The notes under the pieces: generated by a model
Seen by the model: the letters and a program-made list of their open reading frames with translations, nothing else
Databases searched by the model: none
Told to the model about the DNA's origin: nothing
Part shown: piece after piece, positions 53,899 through 62,771 of the stretch
Numbering within the stretch: the first letter of the stretch is position 1
How the letters are laid out: the number at the start of each line of letters is the position of its first letter
NCBI GenBank assembly: GCA_021812985.1
Contig: JAKAMG010000005.1
Coordinates: forward strand, 69,280-133,279
Origin: Bacteroidota bacterium
Lineage (GTDB): Bacteria > Bacteroidota > Ignavibacteria > Kryptoniales > JAKASW01
Length of the DNA: 64,000 nucleotides
Direction of reading: 5' to 3'
Program-made: the position numbers and the translations under genes

Positions 53899-56049
53899 TC
53901 ATTTCATCAAAACCATTTTGCGGGTTTCCCTGTAGGATCCCGCCTTAAGCACGCAGACGTAGATGCCGCTCGGGAGGTCTGCGCCATTGAAGGTAACCCC
54001 GTGTTCGCCCGCTTGCTCGTTCGATTTCACGAGCATTCCCACTTCTCGTCCAAGCATATCATATACCGTCATCGTGACGAAAGTACTTTCCGGAATCTGA
54101 TAGGTTATGCGAGTGGCAGGGTTGAAAGGATTCGGAAAGTTTTGCCGGAGCTCGAAGCCACACGGGATCATGGTCTGTCTTACGACTGAATTGATCGTTC
54201 CTATACTGAAAGTCGACCCCGACGTGTCCTTGAGTGCCGTGTTAGTCTGACTCATGACAAGTATCTTGCAGTACGGAGAGTCGACAGCGGGGACTTTCCA
54301 GCGATAGACCCCAAATCTTGCGTCGACTCCGGACTGGACTAGCGAGTAGTATCCACCGCCGTTGACCGAAAGTCCCACACGTACCTGCTCCAGAAAAGGG
54401 GACCGCCACTTTATCTCGACGATGCTGTCAGGCGCGAAACTCTCCCCTCCTTCAGGATAAAGAAGCTCAATCGACGGTACGGCGCCCGGAGGATAGATGT
54501 AAAATTTGTTTATGTTGAATTGGCCTGAGCTGATGAGAAGCTTCAGCTGATGGGGGCCGGTGCTGAGAGCGAACGAGTCCGATTGGAGCGTGACCCAGTT
54601 CTGCCAACCGCCTGTATTGGGAACATTCATGACGCCCGTCACTGCTTTTCCGTCGACCGTGAAGGAGAGTGCCCCTCCCGAAACTGCGGACGCTACCCTC
54701 GCTCCTATTTGATAATCTCCGCTGTCGGTTACGTCTATCGTATATAAAAGCCATTCCCCCGCGGCAGTCCAGCCTACGTCGTATCCGCCCCCCGTATCAG
54801 AACAGGCCTCGATGTCAACTCCTTCGTCAGGACGGTACGACCCTCCCGTATTTTGTGGATCGGTGTCATAGTACGCGATTCCCTGGCCGCCCATGTCGAA
54901 GTTTTCAGCCTCGATGGTCCCCGGCACTTCGGAAGGAGTTCCGCCGTAAGGAGAGGTGACTCCTCCGTTTCCAGCCATCACGTTCACAGTGTCAGATACC
55001 GTGGAGAATCCCGTGTTGGAGTAGGCTACCGCTGTGAGACGGTAGTTCCCCGGGAAGACGTTTCGCCAGGTCATCTGGTAGGGACTCACAAATGTCTCTC
55101 CTATCTTGTCGGCATCCTGATAGAACTCGACTTTGCTGATACTCGCTCCGGCCATCGAGGCGTTCGCGACGATATTGATGTCCGAATAAGGGCTGAGAGT
55201 GGATTGGTTCTGAGGAGATGCAAGCGAGACCGTCGGGAACATCGTCGTATCCTGGTACACCCTGACGTAGTCGACCTGCATGGTCTGCGGAAAGACTGTC
55301 GTGTTGTCAGGATAACCGGGCCAGTTCCCCCCCACTGCAAGATTCAGTATGATGAAGAATTTGTTTTTGAATGCCGACAGGGCGGCCGGTGTAATATCAA
55401 CCTGGTAGTAAACGGTTCCGTCGACGTAGAACTGAATGAGGCTGGGGGTCCATATCGCCCCGAATGTATGGAAACCGTCGGCGAACTTACCGCTGCTAAG
55501 TGAATAGTGGCCTCCTGCCTGGGCGTGGCTGCCGTTCTGACTCCAATGGAGAGTCCCATATACGGTCGCATCACTCAGAGCTGTCCCGGTGCCGCCGGTC
55601 CCGGAGCCTCCGATCATCTCCATGATGTCGTTCTCGCCGCACGCAGGCCAGCCCACGGTCGAGATATTGTCGCCGAGCAGCCAGAAGGCAGGCCATATAC
55701 CTTTGCCGTAAGGGAGCTTTATTCTCGCCTCAACCTTGCCATAGAGAAACGAGAACTTGCTCTGTGTCTTTATTCGGGCGGAAGTGTAATTAAATCCGTT
55801 GTAGCTCTCCTTCTGAGCGGTTATGGTCAGATATCCGTTCTGCACACTGCAGTTCTGGCTGCGGCCGGTATAGTACTCCCATTCGTTGTTGCCCCACCCT
55901 CCGCTGCCGTTTCCGGTTTCAAATGACCACTTCGTCTGGTCCAAAGCGGTGCTGTCAAATTCATCCGACCAGACAAGCTTGTATCCCTGGGCAAATGATT
56001 GCCCGCCAACCAGAACAAGGAGAAACGCCGTAAACCATACAGTTTTCAT
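53899..56049 (-). CDS. GH16 beta-glucanase (laminarinase type) with Ig, CBM6 and type IX domains
   Basis: The protein has 716 residues from the ATG at 56049 (GAGGAAG upstream). A signal peptide (ends S-F-A-Q) is followed by the GH16 jelly roll (about 23-290) with WSDEF, NNEWEYYTGR and the catalytic motif GENDIMEM (Glu139, Asp141, Glu144). The inserted Met is typical of laminarinases and agarase-type GH16, while lichenases have no bulge. Then come an Ig-like domain (VEFYQDADKIG), a CBM6 (about 395-530), a second beta domain and a type IX tail (NFPNPFNPAT, RKMVLMK). It likely cuts beta-1,3 or mixed beta-glucan at the surface. It starts 19 bp after the parvulin gene. Confidence 0.92.
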   Translation of the reverse strand: MKTVWFTAFLLVLVGGQSFAQGYKLVWSDEFDSTALDQTKWSFETGNGSGGWGNNEWEYYTGRSQNCSVQNGYLTITAQKESYNGFNYTSARIKTQSKFSFLYGKVEARIKLPYGKGIWPAFWLLGDNISTVGWPACGENDIMEMIGGSGTGGTGTALSDATVYGTLHWSQNGSHAQAGGHYSLSSGKFADGFHTFGAIWTPSLIQFYVDGTVYYQVDITPAALSAFKNKFFIILNLAVGGNWPGYPDNTTVFPQTMQVDYVRVYQDTTMFPTVSLASPQNQSTLSPYSDINIVANASMAGASISKVEFYQDADKIGETFVSPYQMTWRNVFPGNYRLTAVAYSNTGFSTVSDTVNVMAGNGGVTSPYGGTPSEVPGTIEAENFDMGGQGIAYYDTDPQNTGGSYRPDEGVDIEACSDTGGGYDVGWTAAGEWLLYTIDVTDSGDYQIGARVASAVSGGALSFTVDGKAVTGVMNVPNTGGWQNWVTLQSDSFALSTGPHQLKLLISSGQFNINKFYIYPPGAVPSIELLYPEGGESFAPDSIVEIKWRSPFLEQVRVGLSVNGGGYYSLVQSGVDARFGVYRWKVPAVDSPYCKILVMSQTNTALKDTSGSTFSIGTINSVVRQTMIPCGFELRQNFPNPFNPATRITYQIPESTFVTMTVYDMLGREVGMLVKSNEQAGEHGVTFNGADLPSGIYVCVLKAGSYRETRKMVLMK

Positions 56050-56068
56050 AATCACTTCCTCGTTATCA

Positions 56069-58249
56069 TCAAGGGATCGGCCCCTGACTCTTCCCCATAT
56101 AGTCCACCCATTCGTACCAGGGTCCAAGATAAGGAAGGGCCGTTATCTTCCCTCCGAAACCTATGTACTTGTAGGTAAACATCGGGATGTTAATCAACTT
56201 CAGGGCCTTCAGATTCTTTTCGTTTATCGAATACTTGTATTTCTTCGCCAGCCCGGCGATGTATTTGAAAAACTTGTCATTGAATTTCTTTTCGAGGAGC
56301 TGGTCCCTTAACTCCTTCTTTTCTGTCTCGAAGTCCTGACGTGTATTCGTCGTGTCGTATCTCTTTCCAATCATCTTTATTATTGAATAGCCGCTGTCAG
56401 TAAGGATCGGGCCGTACACTTGACCGGGCCTCATCTTTGCGGCGGCCTTACCGATGTCGCCGAACGAGTAGACCGAGAAATAGCCCATGTTTCCGCTGTC
56501 GGCTTTCGTCCATGAGCGCTCTGTGAATCTTCTCGCCAGCATTGAAAATTTCTCGCCCATCTGCAGGTCTCTGAAGATTGTCTCGACAGTATCCAGGCTT
56601 TGCGTCAATATCTCTCTGACACTCACCTGTTCGCGCTGACTGTCCCTCAGTTTTCTCCCGATCAGCTTGATAATGGAGTATCCGCTGTCTGTCTTGACGG
56701 GACCGTAGACTTCGTCAAGCTTCATCCCTGCGGCGATTTTTCCGATCACGCCGAGTGAGTCTACCGGGAAATAACCGAACTCTCCTCCCCTGGCACGGGT
56801 CCAGGTCCTCTGAGTGTATTGCGATGCGAGCAGACGGAAGTCGCCCCCATCACTCACCTTCTTCATCACCGCCGTAATGGTGTCGAGATTGTTGTTCAGG
56901 ATCTCGAGAATATCCACCTTCTCGCGCTCCTTCTCCCGCATGAAGTAGTCTTTGACTTCAGCGTCCGTCACGGATACGGAATCCCTGAACGTATTCTTCA
57001 GCATCTTCGCGAGGTAGTCGTCTCCCCAGATGCCTATGTCTTCCTTGACATCCGGTTTGCTTTCGAGTCCCTCGTTCAACCCCTCTGTCGAAAGAAACCG
57101 ATACTGGATGTATTTGTTTATGCTCTCCATGAGATAGTATGCCGTCGCACGGAGGGAAGCGTTTCTTACTAGGTATGGATAGACGAGGAAACTGTAGAGA
57201 TACTCCTTCAGAGTGATTGGGTCATGCTCGATATGGACCAGAGGCCGGTTAAGCATGCCTTCGCCGAAATAGGCGGCGAGATTCATTACGTCCCCCTCAC
57301 TCAGATAGAGGTTCCCTCCGTAACCGAAATCCTTCCTTGCTTCCTTATCTGAGAGGACTGCCGAGATTTTTTCCGCGAGCCTCCAGAACATCGCACTGTC
57401 CACGACAGCCTGTTTGTCGCGGAAGAACCGGTCCAGGAATTTTGTCCCGACTATCCTGGATTTTCTCAGCCTTATCACTTCGATTATGGACCTGTTGTAG
57501 TTGGGATCATCGGCGTTGGGGGGAACCCTGTAGTCGACTCCAACAAGCTTGAAAATAAACCATCCCCCCTCGGTACTGACAGGTGAGGAGAATTCACCCG
57601 GCCTGAGGCTGTACAGCGTGTCCTCGACGTAATCGTCCGCCATCTGGCCGTATGCAATCTTAATCGGAGACTTGAGGCTGTCAAACTCGACAGGATCGGA
57701 ATATTTTTCGACGGAATCGAACGGCACCCCTTCTTTGAGTTCGGAATAATACCGCGATACAGTCGTTGAATCTCCGGCCGAAATTATTTTCACCTTAAGC
57801 GTCTGGGAGTACCTGTTGAGGGCCTCCTGTATATCTGAGTCGTCGATCTTAACCTTGCTCGCGACCACCTTTTTGTAGAGCGCGTCGCGGACATAGAGAT
57901 CCCGAATCTGCCCAATCGACTCCTTGTAGTAGTCGCTGGAGGCGAAGCCCAGTTTGCGCGCTTCGAGCGCGAGAAGCTTTTCCGCGATGATTGAGTAGAG
58001 GAGGTCTTTCTTCGTAGAATCAACGTTCTGCTGGTAAGATGAGAGATGCGGCATCAGCTCAAACCTCATCCTGAACTCTCTCTCGCTAATCTTCTCGTTT
58101 CCGACAGTCGCGACAGACTTGTTCGTCTCCTGGGCGAATCCCGAGACAGTAAAGAGGAGTACGACCAAGATGAATTTTGACGCAGACGTCCGGAATGGAC
58201 GCGAGATGAGGGGGCGAGCGGCGCCCTTCTGCCTGTTAATAAAGTTCAC
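56069..58249 (-). CDS. Periplasmic multi-parvulin peptidyl-prolyl isomerase / chaperone (PpiC/SurA type)
   Basis: The 726-residue protein starts at a GTG that overlaps the stop of the response regulator gene by four bases (GTGA). A signal sequence is followed by a SurA-like N-terminal region (VGNEKISEREFRMRFE, about 48-63). One degenerate parvulin-like unit lies at about 150-240. Two closely similar tandem units lie at about 440-530 and 540-630, each with GGEFGYF/SGNMGYF, VYGP and SGYSIIK motifs. Family members assist folding of outer-membrane and exported proteins in the periplasm. Coupling to a regulator and to the glucanase genes suggests it helps the large type IX cargos of this operon; this is inference. 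Confidence 0.86.
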   Translation of the reverse strand: MNFINRQKGAARPLISRPFRTSASKFILVVLLFTVSGFAQETNKSVATVGNEKISEREFRMRFELMPHLSSYQQNVDSTKKDLLYSIIAEKLLALEARKLGFASSDYYKESIGQIRDLYVRDALYKKVVASKVKIDDSDIQEALNRYSQTLKVKIISAGDSTTVSRYYSELKEGVPFDSVEKYSDPVEFDSLKSPIKIAYGQMADDYVEDTLYSLRPGEFSSPVSTEGGWFIFKLVGVDYRVPPNADDPNYNRSIIEVIRLRKSRIVGTKFLDRFFRDKQAVVDSAMFWRLAEKISAVLSDKEARKDFGYGGNLYLSEGDVMNLAAYFGEGMLNRPLVHIEHDPITLKEYLYSFLVYPYLVRNASLRATAYYLMESINKYIQYRFLSTEGLNEGLESKPDVKEDIGIWGDDYLAKMLKNTFRDSVSVTDAEVKDYFMREKEREKVDILEILNNNLDTITAVMKKVSDGGDFRLLASQYTQRTWTRARGGEFGYFPVDSLGVIGKIAAGMKLDEVYGPVKTDSGYSIIKLIGRKLRDSQREQVSVREILTQSLDTVETIFRDLQMGEKFSMLARRFTERSWTKADSGNMGYFSVYSFGDIGKAAAKMRPGQVYGPILTDSGYSIIKMIGKRYDTTNTRQDFETEKKELRDQLLEKKFNDKFFKYIAGLAKKYKYSINEKNLKALKLINIPMFTYKYIGFGGKITALPYLGPWYEWVDYMGKSQGPIP

Positions 58250-59700
58250 TTCAGCCCCAGTTGTTTGGCCATTCTGTAATAGTTGGAGGGGGCCAGGCCG
58301 AGTTTTCTCGCGGCTTCCGTGTCAGAGGAAGAGCTCTTCCGAATGAACTGGAAATAGCGCTCACGAATCATCGTCTCCATCTGCGAGAGCGGAAGCTGGT
58401 GGCTCATAAAGATCCTCTCGAGATCGTCCGCGGCTGGGGGTTGTTCCTCTCCGACGACGGTACCAAGAGCGCGTTTGGCCTGAGCCACACTGATGCGTTC
58501 CTGATCCACAAACAGCAAACGCTGAATGACGTTCTTGAGCTCTCTGACATTTCCCGGCCAGGGATAGTTTATCAGGACTTCGAGCGCGTCAGCGTCCAAA
58601 GAGGGCTTTTCCCTCCCCATGTTCTTGCTGTAGTGCGCAAGGAAATGGTCCACCAATAGTGGTATGTCGCTCCTGCGCTGAGTGAGATCGGGCACGTTTA
58701 TGAAGATGACATTCAGCCTGTAGTAGAGATCTTCCCTGAATCTTTTCGCCTTCACTTCTTCTTCGACGTTCCTGTTCGTCGCCGCGATCACTCTCACGTC
58801 CACCTTTATCTTGCCGGTTCTCCCTATTTTTTCTATTTCACCTTCCTGCATGACGCGCAGGAGTTTTACCTGGGCCGAGAGTGGGAGCTCCGTCACCTCG
58901 TCAAGAAACACTGTGCCATTATTGGCGACCTCGAAGAGACCCGGCTTCTTCTTGTCAGCACCGGTGAAGGCTCCCTTTTCGTATCCGAAAAGCTCGCTTT
59001 CAACGAGTTCTGATGGAAGTCCGCCGCAGTTGATGGCGACAAAATTCTCGAACCGTCGATTGCTGTTATAGTGGATGTTGTAGGCTACAAGCTCCTTGCC
59101 AGTTCCGGACGCGCCGCTTATCAGAATGTTCACATCGCTCTTAGAATACTTGGAAATGTCGTTCTTGAGGGAACGAATAGGTTCTGACTCTCCTATGATC
59201 TTCTTCTCGTCAAGGATGTGCTCGACGTTAGTGACAAGTTTCGCGTTCGACTTCAGCCAAGCGTTCTCTATCCTTGACTTTTCGCTGGCGTTGATGATGC
59301 TGAGTATGAAGTCAGTGGGCTGATAAATGAACTCGATATCGCCGGGGTATTTTGTGCCGTACCAGTAAGCGCCGGCCTTGATCAGCCGGTTCGCAAGCTC
59401 GAAGTCGGTGACATTTATCGTCATTTTCGTGACGACTATGATCTGTATCGACGGTGCTATTTCCTTTATGCCTCTGATAAGTCCCTCTCCCATCAGGCCG
59501 CCCGTGAGGTTGAGGTCCATTATGGCAACGTCATACACGCTCCCCTTTTCCTTTATAAGCCGTATCGCGTCGTTGCCATCGGAGACGACGTCCAGCACTT
59601 TAATCTTCGCGTCGAGAGGCCGGATGGTGTTCTTTATGCGTATGACGTCATATTCCTCGTCTTCGATAAGTAGAAGGTTGATGGTGTCTTGAGAAGGCAT
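58246..59700 (-). CDS. Sigma-54-dependent response regulator (NtrC family)
   Basis: The 484-residue protein has a receiver domain with acidic pair Glu13/Asp14, phospho-acceptor Asp62 (AIMDLNLTG), Thr91 and Lys117. The AAA+ domain has Walker A GASGTGKE (196-203), the sigma-54 contact loop GAFTGA (243-248) and Walker B GTVFLDE. A Fis-type helix-turn-helix is at the end (EAARKLGLAPSNYYRMAKQL). It therefore activates sigma-54 promoters when phosphorylated. It starts 12 bp after the histidine kinase gene and overlaps the parvulin gene by 4 bp. Its targets are likely the downstream glucanase genes, but I found no convincing -24/-12 promoter in the spacers. Confidence 0.93.
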   Translation of the reverse strand: MPSQDTINLLLIEDEEYDVIRIKNTIRPLDAKIKVLDVVSDGNDAIRLIKEKGSVYDVAIMDLNLTGGLMGEGLIRGIKEIAPSIQIIVVTKMTINVTDFELANRLIKAGAYWYGTKYPGDIEFIYQPTDFILSIINASEKSRIENAWLKSNAKLVTNVEHILDEKKIIGESEPIRSLKNDISKYSKSDVNILISGASGTGKELVAYNIHYNSNRRFENFVAINCGGLPSELVESELFGYEKGAFTGADKKKPGLFEVANNGTVFLDEVTELPLSAQVKLLRVMQEGEIEKIGRTGKIKVDVRVIAATNRNVEEEVKAKRFREDLYYRLNVIFINVPDLTQRRSDIPLLVDHFLAHYSKNMGREKPSLDADALEVLINYPWPGNVRELKNVIQRLLFVDQERISVAQAKRALGTVVGEEQPPAADDLERIFMSHQLPLSQMETMIRERYFQFIRKSSSSDTEAARKLGLAPSNYYRMAKQLGLK

Positions 59701-59712
59701 ACTCAGCAGCTC

Positions 59713-61191
59713 TTAGTTTTTTATTGTAATAGTAAATTCACAGCCGCCATCGGTGAGGTTTGCGGCATCCAGAGACCAGCCGCACCGCTTTGCCATTTCG
59801 TAGGCGATGTAACAGCCGTATCCGACGTTCTGGTATGAGGCCTCTTTGGTGGAGACGTTTTCGCGAAACAGTCTCTTCATCCCGGTTTCGTCAGACTCCA
59901 GGAGTTCCGGAAGTATACCGTGACCATTATCGGTTATGGAGACAAACGACGTCCTCGAGTCGGCGTCGAACCTTGTCGAGATATGGATCTTGAGGTCGGA
60001 TCGCGCGCCGTGGTCAATGCTGTTCTGAACGATCGGCTCGACGATCTCCCAGATGACGAACTCGTTTATAGAAACCGGGGGGAGGTCCCGGCCGGGGTTG
60101 AAACTTATCTCGAATGTCCCGCTCTTGGCAGAGGTCCTCAGGAATATCTGGTCGACCAAGAAGTTTATGACCTCATTGACGTCGGTGCAGAATATCGGAC
60201 TTCTTATCGTCTGGATAGGAGGATCATACCACTTCATATCATATATGATCCGCGATATGAAATTCGCGTACTTACTGACTCGGTATTTCACCTCATCGAT
60301 ATTCCCCGCGCTCAGCGTCGCAAGGTCGCGGCGAATAAAGCCCACAATTTTCTCCGCCTTGTGATGCGTGTGGTATATCCGCTTTGTGAAAGCCATTTCC
60401 TTTTCGTGATTTACCTGCTCCTTGATGCTGTTCTCGTGCTCGACGAGAAGAAGTTTCTGGGCCTCATCCCTCTCCTTTACCGAATATGAGGAGATGAAAT
60501 ACATGGACAGCAGGCCTAGCGAAATGAGAGAGAGGTAGATCAGCGAGGTCTGGTCGTAATTCGATACGATTTCGCTGGTAACAAACGAGAAATCAGGCGT
60601 ATCCTTGACGTAGACGGCCCCTATGTCCTCCCCGCGAAGAATAAGTGGGACAAACGTATTGAAAGTGTGGTGGTTGGTTACAACGCTGACGATTTCCTGT
60701 TGCGCGGCCATCTGACTGCTCAGGCCTTCGAACATCCTTATGGCGTCCTCGTGCCTCCTGTTTTCGCGATTCGCCGAAGCAGAGTCATTGAAGAGGAGCG
60801 CAAATAGCGCATTGCCGTCATCCACCGCGTAAACGCTGTCGCCAGTCTTGATGAGCACGCACATCTCCTCAGTGTTCCTCTGAAGCATCTGCTGAGTGAA
60901 GAGGATGTCGAACGCCTTGATCAGTTTTGTCTCCTGGTCTTGGGTGAGCCGATGCCTTCTTCCGACGCTTTCAAGTAGAAGCTCGAAGGACGTGGTCGTC
61001 AGGTTTGCCGTCTTCTCAGCCGAGTCCTTTTGGTACCATTCCTGCGCGCCGTTGAAGACGGACCGCATTGAAGATTTGTTGATGAGGGACACTATCAGCT
61101 GGAAGGTAAAGAGCGTCACAAAGATCACTGTCAGGTGTCTCGCCTGGAAGTGATACTCTTTCCATTTTTCCAACAGCCTGGTCTTGCTCAT
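59713..61191 (-). CDS. Membrane sensor histidine kinase
   Basis: The protein has 492 residues from the ATG at 61191 (GGGAAGG upstream). One membrane helix lies at about 20-37 and a second at about 215-234, enclosing an extracytoplasmic sensor region of about 175 residues. These are followed by a coiled region and a His-rich phospho-acceptor segment RIYHTHHKAEKIV (His274, 276 or 277). The C-terminal ATPase domain shows an N box (EPIVQNSIDHG), DNGHGI and GYGCYIAYEMA. The acceptor segment lacks the usual His-Glu pair, so the acceptor His is uncertain. The gene lies 17 bp after the sugar-binding-protein gene and 12 bp before the sigma-54 regulator, forming a sensor cassette. Confidence 0.9.
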   Translation of the reverse strand: MSKTRLLEKWKEYHFQARHLTVIFVTLFTFQLIVSLINKSSMRSVFNGAQEWYQKDSAEKTANLTTTSFELLLESVGRRHRLTQDQETKLIKAFDILFTQQMLQRNTEEMCVLIKTGDSVYAVDDGNALFALLFNDSASANRENRRHEDAIRMFEGLSSQMAAQQEIVSVVTNHHTFNTFVPLILRGEDIGAVYVKDTPDFSFVTSEIVSNYDQTSLIYLSLISLGLLSMYFISSYSVKERDEAQKLLLVEHENSIKEQVNHEKEMAFTKRIYHTHHKAEKIVGFIRRDLATLSAGNIDEVKYRVSKYANFISRIIYDMKWYDPPIQTIRSPIFCTDVNEVINFLVDQIFLRTSAKSGTFEISFNPGRDLPPVSINEFVIWEIVEPIVQNSIDHGARSDLKIHISTRFDADSRTSFVSITDNGHGILPELLESDETGMKRLFRENVSTKEASYQNVGYGCYIAYEMAKRCGWSLDAANLTDGGCEFTITIKN

Positions 61192-61208
61192 GACACGCCT
61201 TCCCATTC

Positions 61209-62567
61209 CTACTTGATCAGGATACTGCCGCTGTCAATAGCGGCCGTCGCCTTCTCGAGCGCGACCTTTGGGGTGAGCTCCCTTCTCAAAGCGAGGTTCA
61301 AATAATAAGAGAGCACATCGGATATGGATGTGTACTTTTCCGAGAAGGGGCGATAGATGCCGTCCTTGAATAGTCCCCGATAGAACAGGAGCTCCGGATG
61401 CTTCTTCACAAAAGAGCTGTCGGAGTACACATACTCGTTCGAGGGGAGATAGCCTCCCGCCTCGTACATGATTTCCTGAGCCTTCTTGCTCAACAGGAAT
61501 CTGACGAACTCGGCAGCCTCGGGAACCTTCTGCGAGAATTTAGATATCATGAGGTCCCATCCGCCGAACACGTAGGCTGGCCTGGTACCGCCGAGGTGCG
61601 GGAGGGGAGCGACCGCACACTCCGAGTATCTTTCCGGAAATTCCTTCTTCAGCTTCTTGTCCCTGGCGAAACCGGGCCACCCCCGGAGAAACAAGCCGTT
61701 ATGGCGGAGGTAGTACTCGTAGCTATTGTCCTCTCTGAGTCCGGTCACCTGTTCGGGCGACACGTGATACTTGTTCACAAGGTCCACAAGGAACTGCAAA
61801 GCTTCCTCGGCCTGAGGAGTGTCGAGCTGAGGCGTGCCGTGCTCCATGATTTGGCTGCCGAGGTTGGCCAGGATTTCCGTGTAGCTGCAGATCAATCCCT
61901 CGTAATCGTCCCCCTGGAAGACGAACAGCGGCTCAGGTCTAGCTCCGAGCTTCGATTCGAGAGCGATCATCTCCTGCCACGTCAACGATCTCTTGATACG
62001 GTCGGTCCATACCGCGGCATCCGGAAGGCGCCGGACCAGGTCCTTTCTGTAAAACATCACTGCCACATCCACATATAGCGGAGCCGCTATCAGGTTTCCG
62101 TCGATGTAGCATGGCTTCGACGCGTAGGCGCTAATTGAATCGATCTCATCGCTCGTGACATAATTGCCGAGAGACAGACCCCACCGCGCGAATCGCGGAA
62201 CCCAAATTGGGTCGACGGAAAAGACATCTATTCTGTCGCTCTTGCTCCTGAAGTACCTTACAAGGAGTTCCTTCCTGTCATCCGTGCTGAATCTCGAAAA
62301 CGGAAGATTGACCGGCACCACCCTGATTTTGCCTTTATGCTCCTTGTTGAATAGATCAATCACTTCCTGATGCGCCTGTGAAATGTTGTCGGCGAATGTT
62401 ATTTCAACCGGCCCGTCGGCTTTCCCCTGCGGGCTGTAACCGGGGAAAGCGTAGAAGAGAAGAACAAACGCGACTACAAGTACGGAGCTAATCACGGCGT
62501 AGAGACGTTGACTGGAATTCAACTTGAGACCCTTCTTGGAAGAATTCGGTTGGTCGTCGATTTGCAT
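61209..62567 (-). CDS. Membrane-anchored extracytoplasmic sugar-binding protein
   Basis: The 452-residue protein starts behind GAGGAA. The N-terminus has an uncleaved-looking membrane helix (about 22-41) after a basic, polar cytoplasmic stretch, with no lipobox Cys. The remainder is an ABC-type family 1 solute-binding fold: VEITFADN, IDVFSVDPIWVPRFA, LIAAPLYVDVAVMFYRKDL, YVFGGWDLMISKFS and FLLSKKAQEIMYEAGGYLPS. No ABC permease or ATPase gene is present, and the next genes are a histidine kinase and response regulator. It therefore more likely acts as a sugar sensor subunit than as a transporter part. Ligand probably an oligosaccharide from beta-glucan; this is inference. Confidence 0.86.
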   Translation of the reverse strand: MQIDDQPNSSKKGLKLNSSQRLYAVISSVLVVAFVLLFYAFPGYSPQGKADGPVEITFADNISQAHQEVIDLFNKEHKGKIRVVPVNLPFSRFSTDDRKELLVRYFRSKSDRIDVFSVDPIWVPRFARWGLSLGNYVTSDEIDSISAYASKPCYIDGNLIAAPLYVDVAVMFYRKDLVRRLPDAAVWTDRIKRSLTWQEMIALESKLGARPEPLFVFQGDDYEGLICSYTEILANLGSQIMEHGTPQLDTPQAEEALQFLVDLVNKYHVSPEQVTGLREDNSYEYYLRHNGLFLRGWPGFARDKKLKKEFPERYSECAVAPLPHLGGTRPAYVFGGWDLMISKFSQKVPEAAEFVRFLLSKKAQEIMYEAGGYLPSNEYVYSDSSFVKKHPELLFYRGLFKDGIYRPFSEKYTSISDVLSYYLNLALRRELTPKVALEKATAAIDSGSILIK

Positions 62568-62771
62568 CTCATTCCTCGAATTTCAGAACAGGCTTACGGG
62601 GCGGAGTACCATGACGTTCAGTGCAATAATCTTTCGCCCTCCGATCTTTCCGGCGAAATATCGCGTAAATATAACCGCCCTCAACGCACATTATCCAACC
62701 ATCTTGCTCATATGTGCGGCATCAGGAGAGGAGACATTCACGGTCGTGGCCAGAGCGTCAGTTGCGCCAAC

